Assembly: GCA_035578905.1 (NCBI GenBank)
Contig: JAQJVL010000605.1
Location: forward strand, 132,001-196,000
Length of the DNA: 64,000 nt
Direction: 5' to 3'
Source: Stictocephala bisonia
Taxonomy: Eukaryota; Arthropoda; Insecta; Hemiptera; Membracidae
This document shows positions 11,230-21,700 of the stretch, one piece after another. The notes beneath the pieces were generated by a model. The model was given only the letters and a program-made list of their open reading frames with translations, had not been told where the DNA came from and did not search any database. Every line of letters starts with the position of its first letter. Position 1 is the first letter of the stretch. Position numbers and translations under genes: made by a program.

Positions 11230-11790
11230 TACCCCCAAAAAGACTACTGTTAGATTCCAAAAGCAATGTACTTGGGTTTGAACCTCTGCTAAAAAATAAA
11301 TATTAATGCGATTTCCATGTGTTGAACACTAAAATGTAGCTTATTTAATTCTATGTAATATAATATAACTTACATGTTTTTTAAGACCTAAAGACTTTTT
11401 TATATCGGGTAGAATTTAATAAAAAAATCATAAAATTGTTGCACTTTTAGAGTAAAGCTCAACTTCAAAAATGTCTAAAACAAAAGTCACTAAAGATAAG
11501 AAGATGAAACTTTAGTGACAAATGAAGAACAATTTTTTTATTAGTCCTTCCAAATTCTATATTATTTACTCGGTTTTTTAATGTTTTGTTGTAATATTTG
11601 TAAACCCTTGCAATCTTCATAATGGCTGATCATACAAACTTCCAAAGCAGTTAAAAATACCGGATTAAAAAATAAAGTTAGATTATAAAACGGTAAGTGT
11701 GATACAAAAAAATCTTATGATTTTATATAACATGATAATTTAAGAGACATCAATGTGCGGTAGTTTATGCGGACCAGTCGGGCCACTGGA
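11230..11790 (+). repeat. Left arm of a long inverted repeat
   Basis: Reverse complementing 15530-16225 gives a colinear match to this arm. Landmarks are aaaagcaatgt with tttgaacctctg, agcttatttaattctatgtaat, gagtaaagctcaa, ttgtaaacccttgcaat with atggctgatcatacaaact, aaaataccgg, and tataacatgataatt with catcaatgtgcg. The arms differ by substitutions and by about 100 bp present only in the right arm. No transposase is visible, so this may be a foldback or non-autonomous DNA transposon. Confidence 0.85.
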
Positions 11791-12045
11791 CGCGGTGTTG
11801 CCATTTCATGCAGCTGGACTTCCACTTCTTTTTAGGGGACTTATTAAATATGAATAACACATAGATATGTTACAGCTATAGGCTGATGATTCATTGATAG
11901 TTACTAGAAATGTGATAAGTACATTCTTCAAGTCACAAATATAATGGGTCGCTCTTATTTTTAAGTTACGTTTAGTTTGTTACATTTAATATAATTTTAA
12001 AAACTATAGATAATTTATTTTTTTATTTTACAATTTTTTTAGAGT

Positions 12046-12058
12046 TATATATTTACTA
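12046..12058. repeat. Target-site duplication of the RTE element, 5' copy
   Basis: The sequence tatatatttacta occurs here and again at 15417-15429, exactly flanking the RTE-type element. Confidence 0.85.
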
Positions 12059-12356
12059 TAGCTCCCGGACCGAGGCGGCAGCACCGGAGGGCGTGGGAGG
12101 GTGATCTGTGGCGGGGTCACACTCAGCAAGTCCACATGAGCCCGATGATAGTGCTGTGCCATGGCGAGGAAGTGCCGCCATCAAATAAGCACTGCCCGCA
12201 CAGCCTTGTACGATAGGGTTTGGGTACCCGAAGGCTAGGAGAAGGTCACTCTGATGTAACACCGAGGCCAGGCCAACGTCTTGAAGCTGCAGTGAAAGCA
12301 ATTGGCCTAGGATAAGAAGACTCTGATCACAAACTCCTGGCCCTCCAGGTTGGGGG

Positions 12357-13576
12357 TTGGGCGCTGGGCTGACAACCCGCCTCATAAAAAATCACAATGT
12401 TACGAAACACCAACAAAAAATAGCCTCGGAAATTGGACAGGAGAAATGGATTAAGACCCGGCTTAGTTTAAAACAGTTACGAATTGGCCCTTGGAATGTA
12501 AGGACATTAGCAACACCTGGAACTAGTGACATATTAGCAGAAGAACTGGATAAATACAAAATGGACATCGTAGCACTACAGGAGACCCGATGGCCCTTGG
12601 CAGGGAGGATAAACATAAAGAAGTACCTGATCTACTATAGTGGCTGTGAAGAAAATAGGTTTTATGGAGGAGTAGGTTTTGCAATAAAGAAAAAATTAGC
12701 TGAAGCGGTGATACATTTTTAACCAGTAAGCAATAGAATGTGCAATATTAGAATAAGAGGAAAATTTAATAACTTATCTTTCGTTAGTATCTATGCTCCA
12801 ACGGAAGAAGCAGACGAAGACGAAAAAGATGATTTCTATGATCTACTAGACGAGTTGGTGGGGAAGTTACCAAATTTTGATACCAAAGTTATATTAGGAG
12901 ATGCAAATGCTAAGATAGGGAGAGAGGAGATCTGGAGCCCAGCGATTGGAAAAGAAAGCCTTCACCAAAACTCCAATGATAATGGAACAAGATTAGCAAG
13001 CTTCACCCTGGCAAATAACTACAAAATATCAAGCACGATGTTTCCAAGAAAGGACATACATAAGTACACTTGGACATCACCAAATGGAGTTACCAAAAAC
13101 CAAATTGATCATGTGCTAGTTGACCAAAGACATAAAAGCAGCATAACGAACGTTAAGAGTGTTAGGGGGGCAGAATGTGGAACTGACCACTCATTAGTTG
13201 TAGTGAAGATGACACAAAGAATAGCTACTCAGAGACGAAAAGAGGAAAGACTTATAGACACCGAGAGGCTCAAATGCCACAGTATAGTTGAAAATTTTAA
13301 ACTTAAACTTGAAAACAGATTCAAACTTCTAGAAGAGGTGGACGAAAATGATAATATAAACAATAACTGGAACAACTTCAAGGAAGCAGTTTTCGATTCG
13401 GCAGAAGAAGTATGTGGCATAAAGAAGAAGAAAAAGAACAAAAAGCCATGGTTTGACCATGAATGTGAGCAAATGGTTGAAGAAAGAATTGTTAGGAAAA
13501 AGACCTGGATGAATAGTAACAGCATAGAACACAGAGAGAGAGTTACAACAAGTCAAATAGGGATACCAATAGGTTA
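12357..13576 (+). pseudogene. RTE endonuclease region (broken)
   Basis: The AP-endonuclease-like domain begins near 12477 with GPWNVRTL. It then shows the catalytic-type ALQETRW, the SIYAPTE strand, GDANAKIG and GTDHSLV, all expected for APE-type LINE endonucleases. An in-frame TAA at 12720-12722 cuts the domain, and the same frame resumes with CNIRIRG. Near 13575 the frame is lost again before the reverse transcriptase. The function would be nicking of genomic DNA to prime reverse transcription; this copy cannot make the full protein. Confidence 0.85.
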
Positions 13577-15405
13577 TTGAAGAGGAAAAAACGGTTATAT
13601 ATAAATAGCTTGCTGGATAAAGCCGAAGAAGATAACACAACAAACAACTCAAGAGACTTCTTTAGAAAAGTAAGATTTTTCAAAAAAGGATTCACCCCCC
13701 GCTCTTACGGAGTTAAGAGTAAAGATGGCACATTAATTATGGAAAGCCAAAAAGTCCTTGAAAGGTGGAAAGAATATTTCAGTGATGTACTTAATTTCAA
13801 CAGAGGAGATGAAACAACAAAACAAGACAATGAATGTAGCTATTATTACCAAGTACAACCAAACCTGGAACCACCAACCAAACAAGAAGTGGAAAACGTA
13901 GTAAAGACACTGAAAAATAACAAGGCTCCAGGAAAAGATGAAATTACAGCAGAATTACTAAAAAAAGGAGGAAATGTAGTAATTGAGAAACTGTGGAAGT
14001 TAATACTTAAAATATGGGAAAAGGAAGAAATGCCAACTGAGTGGCAAGAGGCAGTAGTTGTACCCATACATAAAAAGGGAGAAAAAGAAGAGTGTGGAAA
14101 TTATAGAGGCATCTCATTGCTAAGTATCCCCTATAAAGTCCTGACTAAAATTATTCTAAATCGACTTGAATGCTACTCAAACGAAATAATTGAAGAACAC
14201 CAGGCAGGCTTCATCAAAGGTAGGTCCACTACAGACCAGATATTTTTACTGAAAGAAATTGTAGCCAAGTACTGGGAATATAAAAAAGAATTTTATGCCA
14301 TCTTCATTGACTTCCAAAAAGCTTACGACAGCATTGACAGAGAAAGATTATGGGTACAGTTAGAAAAATGTGAGGTCCCCAGAAAACTGATAAAACTGTC
14401 TAAAATGAGTGTTACCGAGTCAAGATGCTCCGTGAGAATAAATGGACAAAACAGCGAAACCTTCAAAGTAAACTCAGGAGTCAGACAGGGGGATGGCCTT
14501 TCCCCAATATTATTCAACATGGCTCTAGAGGAGGCCCTTCAGAAGACAAAAGAAATGAACCTGGGTGTTAAAGTCGGAGGAAAACTGAACATTATAGCAT
14601 TTGCAGACGACGTAGCTATAATGGCAGAAAAGCTAGAGGATCTAACTACGCTGACCAAGGTCTTCATAACAGAAGCAGAAAAAATAGGGCTGAAGACAAA
14701 CGATCCAAAAACCAAATTCATGCACTTTACAAGAGACCAAAATTACACCCAAGACCCCCTACGAGTTGATGGTCATGAATTCGAACAAGTACTGGAATTC
14801 AAATACCTCGGAGTCACAATTTCAAATAAAAACGCAGAAGAAATTGAGATACAGCAAAGAATAAATTCAGCCAACAGATGCATTTATGCATGCAATAGAT
14901 TACTATCTTCCAAGTCATTGTCACACAAAACAAAAATTAGGTTGTACAAATCAATAGTCATCCCAGTTTTCTCTATGGATCTGAAACGTGGATACTAAAT
15001 AATAAGAAAGAGGAAAAAAACTAATTGTTTTCGAAAACAAAGTCTTGAGAAAGATATATGGGCCCACATATGACCAAGGGGAGTGGAGAAGGAAACATAA
15101 CAGGGAGATTAGAGACCTGTATAACGACGCAGACATTGTGAGTGAGGTCAAAAGTAGAAGACTATAAGGTGGGCTGGGCATGTGTTGAGAAGGAGAGAAG
15201 AGTCCCAACTAAAGAAAGTTTGCAAAAATAACCCTGAGGGAAGGCGACCTCGTGGGAGGCCAAAACAAAGATGGTGGGTCCAGGTTAGGCTAGATATACA
15301 GCGAGTTGGAGCCATGGAAGAGAATGCAGAGGACAAGTCAATCTGGAGAGGCTTTGTTGGTGCGGCTAAATATCACCTGCGATATAGATGGCCCTGGGAG
15401 TAAGA
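13577..15405 (+). pseudogene. RTE reverse transcriptase and C-terminal domain (frameshifted)
   Basis: The long open stretch to 14998 carries the RT signature blocks in order: NNKAPGKDEITAELL, NYRGISLLSIPYKVL, HQAGFIKGRSTTDQI, AIFIDFQKAYDSIDR, SGVRQGDGLSPILFN and the active-site FADDV, followed by FKYLGVTI. Near 14970 a frameshift replaces the expected YGSETW block, which continues in another frame. A second shift near 15020 and a stop near 15163 follow before RWAGHVLRR, GRRPRGRPKQRWW and the end near 15403. The catalytic aspartates are present, so decay appears recent. Confidence 0.87.
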
Positions 15406-15416
15406 GTAAGAGTAAG

Positions 15417-15429
15417 TATATATTTACTA
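15417..15429. repeat. Target-site duplication of the RTE element, 3' copy
   Basis: A perfect 13-bp match to 12046-12058, placed directly after the gagtaag tail of the element. Confidence 0.85.
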
Positions 15430-15529
15430 AACCAGCTGTTAGAGGTCCTAAACCCTCAAGAGGAAAGGTGATTGAAAATGGTTTAAATTGAGATAGAAAA
15501 TATTTGAAACGCTCAGTTGAAACGCCGTG

Positions 15530-16225
15530 GGAATTACTTACACATCGCACATCGATGTATGTTGAATTATCATGTTATATATAACCATTTTAAATACTTA
15601 ATTTATTTAATTTACACTTGAAAATGGCTTTTAAGTTGAAACATGTTGTTTAAAATAATTTAAATAAAAATTTAAAGGATACTCAGTTTGAATTTTATTT
15701 CATCCTAAAAATCACAAGATTTGTTATCTCAGTTACAGTTTTTACAATATGATAATCTTACTTAGTTTTTCAACCCGGTATTTTTTTACTGTTTTTTAAG
15801 TTTGTATGGTCAGCCATTTTCAATATTGCAAGGGTTTACAAAAATTAAAACCAATCATTTATTAAAAAAGTAAAATTATAGAATTTCGACATACTATAAA
15901 GAACAATATTTTTTTAGCATGCAGTTAAAGTTTCACTGACTTATATTTACTAGTATTTGTTTTATAAATTTGTGAAATTGAGCTTTACTCAAAAATATGT
16001 TGTGCTAATATGTTGTGTTTTTTTTATTCTACCCACTGTACAAATTTGTAAACTTTTACCAAAAATATGTATGTTATATTACATTACGTAGAATTAAATA
16101 AGCTAAATGTTTTCGTACAACAAAACGAAATCAAATAAATATTATCTTGTAACAGAGCTTCAAACTCGTGAACATTGCTTTTTGAATTGCTTTTAGCAGT
16201 ATGCTGTAACTATTTGGGGATATGT
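15530..16225 (-). repeat. Right arm of the long inverted repeat
   Basis: Its reverse complement is colinear with 11230-11790. It contains an extra segment of about 100 bp (near 15595-15700) that is absent from the left arm. Together with the left arm it would form a hairpin of at least 560 bp; the loop is about 350 bp without the RTE insertion. Confidence 0.85.
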
Positions 16226-16542
16226 ATATCAGAGAACTGTTTTTTATTTAAATTGCAAAATTGGGATATTAAAACTATTTCTTCTTTGCGTATATTCAAG
16301 TAATGTAAAGATTATTTCCAGGAATCAAAGATTCTAACGTTACCATATCTATTTATATCGTGAAAGTTTTACCTTTTGTCAAGCAGAATATGTATGATTT
16401 CACTACTTCAGTTACAAAGTAATATTCTTTACGAAACCAGAATAAACTTACAATTCCAAAATATTCAACCTCTTTTTTCAAGAAAAATCTGTTTTACTAT
16501 GGAATTTATTTATTTTTTGATATTTATTTATTCTTAACTCTC

Positions 16543-16815
16543 CGATCGTCAAGATATGGGCGAATATGGATTTCGAATGAGTGTGATGAGTGATAATGAG
16601 CGATTGTAGTCCTTGCTACAAACTAAGGCAGACTATTCCTTAGAAAGTGTCATTAATGTGAATATGACTGTGAATTTGAGCCTTAATTCACGAAGCCTAA
16701 AGACAAATGAACAGCCGGTGGTACCTTTTAAAATGTGACATGACTCTGATTGTGATCGAACTGAGAACTTCAAGCTTATGAAGCTGGGATTTAACCAACT
16801 AAGCTACCAATCAAT
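16543..16815 (-). mobile_element. tRNA-derived SINE with Met-type head
   Basis: On the minus strand the element starts near 16812 with a tRNA-like head. An A box (tagcttagttgg) lies at 16806-16795, an anticodon-arm-like agcttcataagct has CAT at its centre, and a B box (gttcgatcac) lies at 16761-16752. The body ends at cgcccatatcttgacgatc near 16543. The last ~150 bp match the 3' half of the SINE at 59325-59790, whose head is different. Confidence 0.7.
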
Positions 16816-17273
16816 GGTATATTAATATTTAATAGTTACCCGTATCTCTCAAAGTAGAATCAAACCTTACAAAATTAAAAAAAAAAAACTGCTTAAAAAT
16901 TACATCATAAATCTTTCATGTTCCAGCGTCCGGGAATTTATTGAAGGCTGCAGCCTTTTGAAGTGATATAATTCTATTTATATGATACTTAATATGTTTT
17001 GCAGTAGTATAATAGCCATTGTTATTTTTATCAATTTGACTTTGCTAATGCAAATTTTTTGTTAAATGTGGTTGAATAATCTGATTTTATTTGAAGTACA
17101 ACATTTCTGTCTTGAATAAATATATTTTTACATCTTTTTTACTTTTTTAAAGTATATGAATGATATATTTCATGAGCTTAAGGAACCGAGTTAAATTGTT
17201 ATTCCTAATAATTATAATCAATAAATAAGTTATGCCTTCTAGTTTGTTTAACTTGTTAATTAATTACACATAC

Positions 17274-17389
17274 CTATTTGAACACGGATGTCACTTATTT
17301 CATTTTCATGTAGCCTGCTCAAAGTAAGCAATGCAATGGAACATTGTACAATGAAGCAGTAAGCAGTCCAGCCACTCATGAGTTTAAAC
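17274..17389 (-). CDS. Gustatory receptor gene A, exon B
   Basis: This exon encodes 38 residues with one base on either side. It starts FKLMSGWTAYCFIVQCSIA, a hydrophobic helix following the loop, and ends with ENEISDIRVQI. In sugar-type GRs the equivalent stretch reads LRF-(x)-(W)-x-S-x-R-x-x-Y-S and then a helix. Joined to exon A it gives KKLR|FKLMSGW, in good agreement. The acceptor tcctatgcag|GTTT and donor AAATAG|gtatgtg are canonical. The first base completes the CG left by exon A, and the last G joins the GA of exon C. Confidence 0.78.
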
Positions 17390-17450
17390 CTGCATAGGAA
17401 TACTTCAGTACATTAAACATTTTAATATTAAACATATAACCATACAAATG

Positions 17451-17454
<4 letters not shown>

Positions 17455-17516
<62 letters not shown>
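17455..17516. repeat. (TA)n microsatellite
   Basis: An uninterrupted run of about 30 TA dinucleotides. Confidence 0.97.
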
Positions 17517-17518
<2 letters not shown>

Positions 17519-17634
17519 TAACAAATACAAATACTGTATTACATTAAAGTCTGAATATATAACATTGCATATGTGTATTGTTACAAATATAGTTTAGTAA
17601 ATTGAAAATTAATACGTTCATTATTAAGACGCCT

Positions 17635-17835
17635 GTCATAGATTTACTGGTGAGATATGAAAGGGGAATGAGTGTGATGAGTCTAGTTGAACGAGTAGAG
17701 TTATTGTTACTAGCTAAAGTGGACTGCTCCTTAGAAAGTGCTATTTATTAACAGGCCAATAGCAGGGGTAACTAAGGACCTACATGTTTACGTGGATTCC
17801 ATACCACATATCACACTAGGTCCCTTAGTTGATAT
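17635..17835 (-). mobile_element. SINE fragment (3' half)
   Basis: Its reverse complement matches 59580-59760. Shared features are the ccacgta, tgtaggtcc, ccctgctattgg and aatagca blocks and the actcattc region. The tRNA-like head is missing, so this is a 5'-truncated copy. Confidence 0.65.
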
Positions 17836-18002
17836 CTCATCTAGCTATTTCAAACTAACTCAATAATTTTCAAAACCTCACTCTTTCTAGGTATTATAGA
17901 ATAATTTTCTATGTTATAAAAACAAAATATGAGATCAGTTTACAACCCGTATAAATGATCTCATGAACAACTAATTAATCCTATTGTTAATCACGGCTGG
18001 GT

Positions 18003-18160
18003 AGATTTTCAGCTACCCACCCACCCATATATGTACAATGGTATTGACCCTCCTAGACCTCCATACACGCACAATGATATTGCATAATCACTGTACGTGA
18101 ATGAATAGACGACATGGCTAATACCACCGTGCGTGTATGGGCGTACATTGGTACAACATT
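18003..18160. repeat. Diverged copies of the 36-bp minisatellite, in both orientations
   Basis: The start reads ctacccacccacccatat, gtacaatggtattgaccc, then catacacgcacaatgatattg, the same words as the array at 4.24 kb. From about 18118 the words appear reverse complemented (taccaccgtgcgtgtatggg). This is a small inverted remnant of the same family. Confidence 0.6.
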
Positions 18161-18301
18161 ATACAAAACATTGGTTGAAAGTCCAAATTTAATGCAATTA
18201 CTCATACAAACATACAGTTTTATGTTGCTGAAATACAAATACGTGAACGTGTTCATGTTAATATTTTGATTATTACTATATTTTATTAATCGTTAACATG
18301 C

Positions 18302-18715
18302 TGATCGATGAGGTATGGATGAATAAAGGGGCAAGTAATTGTGATGAGTCTATATAAATAATTATAGTCACTATACTAACTTAATTCGGCTGTTCCTCAT
18401 AAAGAGCAATAGTCAGGCCTACTAAGGAACCTGCAGCTGTTCGTAGTATTAGTCAGGCCTACTAAGGAACCTGCAGCTGTTCGTAGTATTAGTCTAGTTA
18501 TCAACTAACTCTTGCTCATATCACTTCCTAACACAATATCCGGAGCTAAATTACCAACCAATATGGACACTTCAGAATTATTTGGTAGTTTACTTCGATA
18601 GCAACCATTTGGCAGACGACATGTCACTATTAGATGACTGAGAACAGAATATATTACCTACTATATCTGCAATACTTTGCTCCTAAGCAGCTTGGTTAAA
18701 ACCCTGCGTCTTTTA
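18302..18715 (-). mobile_element. SINE, almost full length
   Basis: Read on the minus strand, the element starts near 18715 with gacgcagggttttaacc and agctgcttaggagcaaagt. This matches the tRNA-like head of the copy at 59338 (ggcgcagtgctgtaactcagctacttggggacaaagt). It ends near 18302 with the shared 3' body. A 40-bp segment (tagtcaggcctactaagg...) is duplicated inside it at about 18410-18490. Confidence 0.65.
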
Positions 18716-21700
18716 GTGCTGACAAAGGATCTTTATTAATCTCGTCTTATATAGTAAACTAGATTATTACGGATTGTTTATTAGTAAACATATTTAGTAG
18801 ATGTACATATAAAGTGATGCATATTTAATCTATTAAATTAAAAATCTCGATAGACTACAGTCGTCACCATAACGGCATGATCATCACGCTTGACTGGAAG
18901 TGTTACTAGTATAAGATATGCCATATCCCATTGTGTCTTCCCTACTCACTATAGTTATAGTCAACCATCTCACAGCACAAACATCCATTTAAAATCATTT
19001 AAACCTTTTGAATACTCACTTACCAAGTGGTTTAAAGCGTCTGAACATGGTATCTAAGTTAGAGATAGCTCTGGTTCTGATCCTGGCCTTGACCGTTAGT
19101 ATTTATCAGTAACATTCAATTAGAACTGATTTTCAATACTTAGTGGCAGGCTAATATTAGTTTACCTGAGTCAGGAAGAAAGCTCTTATAGACATCTAAG
19201 GATGGTCTGCCACAGAAGTCTGTACTTGCTCCAATTTTGTGTACCACTGAAATACTAACAAATGATCTTAAAGCCTCGGTTTTTTTAAAAAAACCAAATC
19301 TTAACCCCCCTTAAAAAACACCCCCTTTCCCCCAAATTAAAAAAGGTTCCCTACCCAAAGGAAATACCCCCTTTATTACGGAAAAATTTACATATACTTC
19401 CTTTTAAAAAATTTTTTTGTATTTAAAAGGGACAAAAGGGCCCCAAATTTTTCCAAAAACCCCAAAAATCCGTTCCACCTGCCGGCCCCGTAACTGGAAT
19501 TTAATATTTGGGGGGCCTTTCTTTCCAAACCCCTTCCCCCCCAATTTTTTAAAAATTCCCAAATTTTTTATTTCCCTTTTTTTTTAAAATCCTTTTAAAA
19601 AAAAATTTTATTTAACAATTAAAAAATTAACTTTTAATGACCTCTAACTTTTTTAAAAATCAAAAACTTTTTTAAATTTTCTAAATTTAAATTTCTCACC
19701 CAATTTCCAAACTTTTTGGGGAAACAATAAAAAACATAAAAATGCCAATTCCCCTTGGTCAAAAAATTAATAAAAAGGATTTTTAAAATCCCCAAAACCC
19801 TTTAATTTGTTCAGATTTCCCCAAAAACCCTTTAAAAAAAAAAATGATTTTGCAAAACCCTTCCCTTTTAAAATTTTCCTTTCCCCTTTCTTTTTTATTT
19901 TTTAAATTTTTTTATTCCCAACTTCCATTTTTTTGGAATTTTGTTAAACTTTTCGCCCAAATCCTTTAAAATTATCAAAATTTTCCTTTCAAATTAATTT
20001 TTATAAAACACTTTTACCATTTTTAAAATTTTTTTTGGGAATTTTTTGGTTTGAAATTTTTAAAAAATTACCTTTGGGTTAAGTTTTATTTTTTGGGTAT
20101 ATTTAAAAATTTTAAAAAAACCTTTCTTTACCAATTTCAATGTACTTATACAATAAATTTTCTTTAAGTTTAAAACTTTAAGGAAAAAGGTTTTTTTTAA
20201 AAAATTTTTAAAAATGGGTTTCCCAAAATAAAATTTTTTTTTAATTTTTTATACAAAAAATATGGGCTTCTTTTTATTTTTAAATTTTTAAATTTTATCC
20301 ATTTCCAACAAATTTAAAAAAGTTTTTTTTTAATTTTTAAAACTTTTTTTAAATAAACTTTCCCAGTTTCATAAAAAAAACTTTTCCCCTCCCTTTTAAA
20401 TTTTTTTGGTTTTTTTTAAATTTTAATTTAAATCCGGGGGTTGCATGACCTTAAACTTGGGTGGTCTTTAGACCCTTTTCAACTTTTCCCCCCCAAACTT
20501 TTTTGGGTTGGAAAAATTTAAATTGTTTAATTTTAAGGGTTTTTTTTTGGGGTTCCTAAAGTAATATTAACCTTTGGGAACCCGTAATTTAGTTTTTTTA
20601 AAATTAAAGGAAAGGTATTTTTAAATTAATTTTTTTTAAAATTTTTTTTAAACAGGGAAAATTTTTTGGGCCTTTACAACCATCAATTACAATTCAACCC
20701 CCCCTTCCTTTTTTCCCAAAAAAATTGTTTGGGAATTAAAAAAACCCCCGGTTTTCCAAATTTAATACCCTAAATTTAAACAAAGTAAGTCACCTAGCCC
20801 CTCAGGCCCCCCAATTTTGGGGTTAAAACCTTTTTTTTAAATTGGAAACTTAGGGGGGGTTTTAATTTAATTTTAACCGTTGTTTTGGTAAACCTTCCTT
20901 TTAGTTTAACCTTTAAAAACAATTTTTAAAAGTTTTTTTTCCCCTGTTTATAATTTTATGGCCACTTTTAATTTTTCCTTCCTCCCTTTTTTAAAATTTT
21001 GGGGGGCTTCTCCAATTTCCTTATAATTTTCCCTGGGGAATTACCCCCCCCATCAAAGGCCTGGGGGGCCCATTTTTAAATAAAAAATTTCCTTTCCGGA
21101 CTTTCCCAAGGCAACCTTTAAAACCGTAAGTCCCCAAAAGTCAGTAAAAAGCCACCCTTTTGGGGAAAACTTTTTACCACCGTAACCCCGATTTTGCGTT
21201 TGGCCTTTTTTTTAAATACGGTTGTATAATTTAATAAATTTTGATATTTTTCCCAAATTTATTAAAAAGAAGGGAGGGCAAAACTAAAAAAAAAAAAAAA
21301 CCAAACAAAATTTATAAAAAAAACCTTTAAATTAAAATTCAAAAACCAAAAAAAATTAAAAAAAAAATTAAAAAATTTTAAAAAAACCCTTTGGTTAAGG
21401 TGGGGTAAATTTATAAATTTTTTTTGCCCTTTACTTAAAACCAAAAGGGAAACCCAAAAACAAAATTATCAAAAATACAAAAAAATTTTTTAAAATTTTC
21501 CCTAAATTAAAAAAAAAATTTTAGGGGTTTTTTGGGTTTTTGGGCAAAACTACCCGTTTGGGTTTTCTTTTGTTTTTAAAAAATTAAAAAAACCCTTAAT
21601 TTACCATTTTCCCCCAAGGGGCGTTCAGCGTTGATAAAGGGGTTTGTAAAAATTTTAAAGGACCGAAAATCCTTGACCCCAAAAAGGCGAAAAAACTTTT

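Larger units (their letters stand above)
12059..15416 (+). mobile_element. RTE-type non-LTR retrotransposon, nearly full length
   Basis: An element of about 3.36 kb, the usual size for RTE elements. It consists of a GC-richer 5' leader (12059-12450), an APE-type endonuclease, a reverse transcriptase, a C-terminal domain and a short tandem tail (gagtaagagtaagagtaag), ending in a 13-bp target-site duplication. A short tandem repeat instead of poly-A is typical of RTE elements. The RTE (BovB-like) assignment is inferred from the domain order, size and C-terminal GRPKQRW region. Insertion was into the loop of an inverted repeat, and all reading frames now carry lesions. Confidence 0.85.
10485..17273 (-). 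other. Gene A intron between exons B and C, loaded with mobile elements
   Basis: This intron of about 6.8 kb contains a long inverted repeat (arms about 11230-11790 and 15530-16225), an RTE-type LINE nested in its loop, and a SINE (16543-16815). The flanks 10485-11229 and 16816-17273 are AT-rich with nothing recognised. Confidence 0.7.

Noticed and set aside
16741..16812. Candidate tRNA-Met gene
   Set aside because: A and B boxes and a CAT anticodon position are present, but the acceptor stem does not pair and the sequence continues into a SINE body, so it is a SINE head.
19040..19050. Short minus-strand ATG segment (MFRRFKPL) with a strong gtaagtgag donor
   Set aside because: It lies between gene A exons A and B, where no start exon is needed, and eight codons are too few to judge.
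19155..19241. Possible minus-strand exon (starts VHKIGASTDFCGRPSLDVYK) with good splice sites
   Set aside because: Its phases (1 in, 1 out) do not fit between gene A exons A and B, which join perfectly without it. I see no GR motif, so I did not call it.
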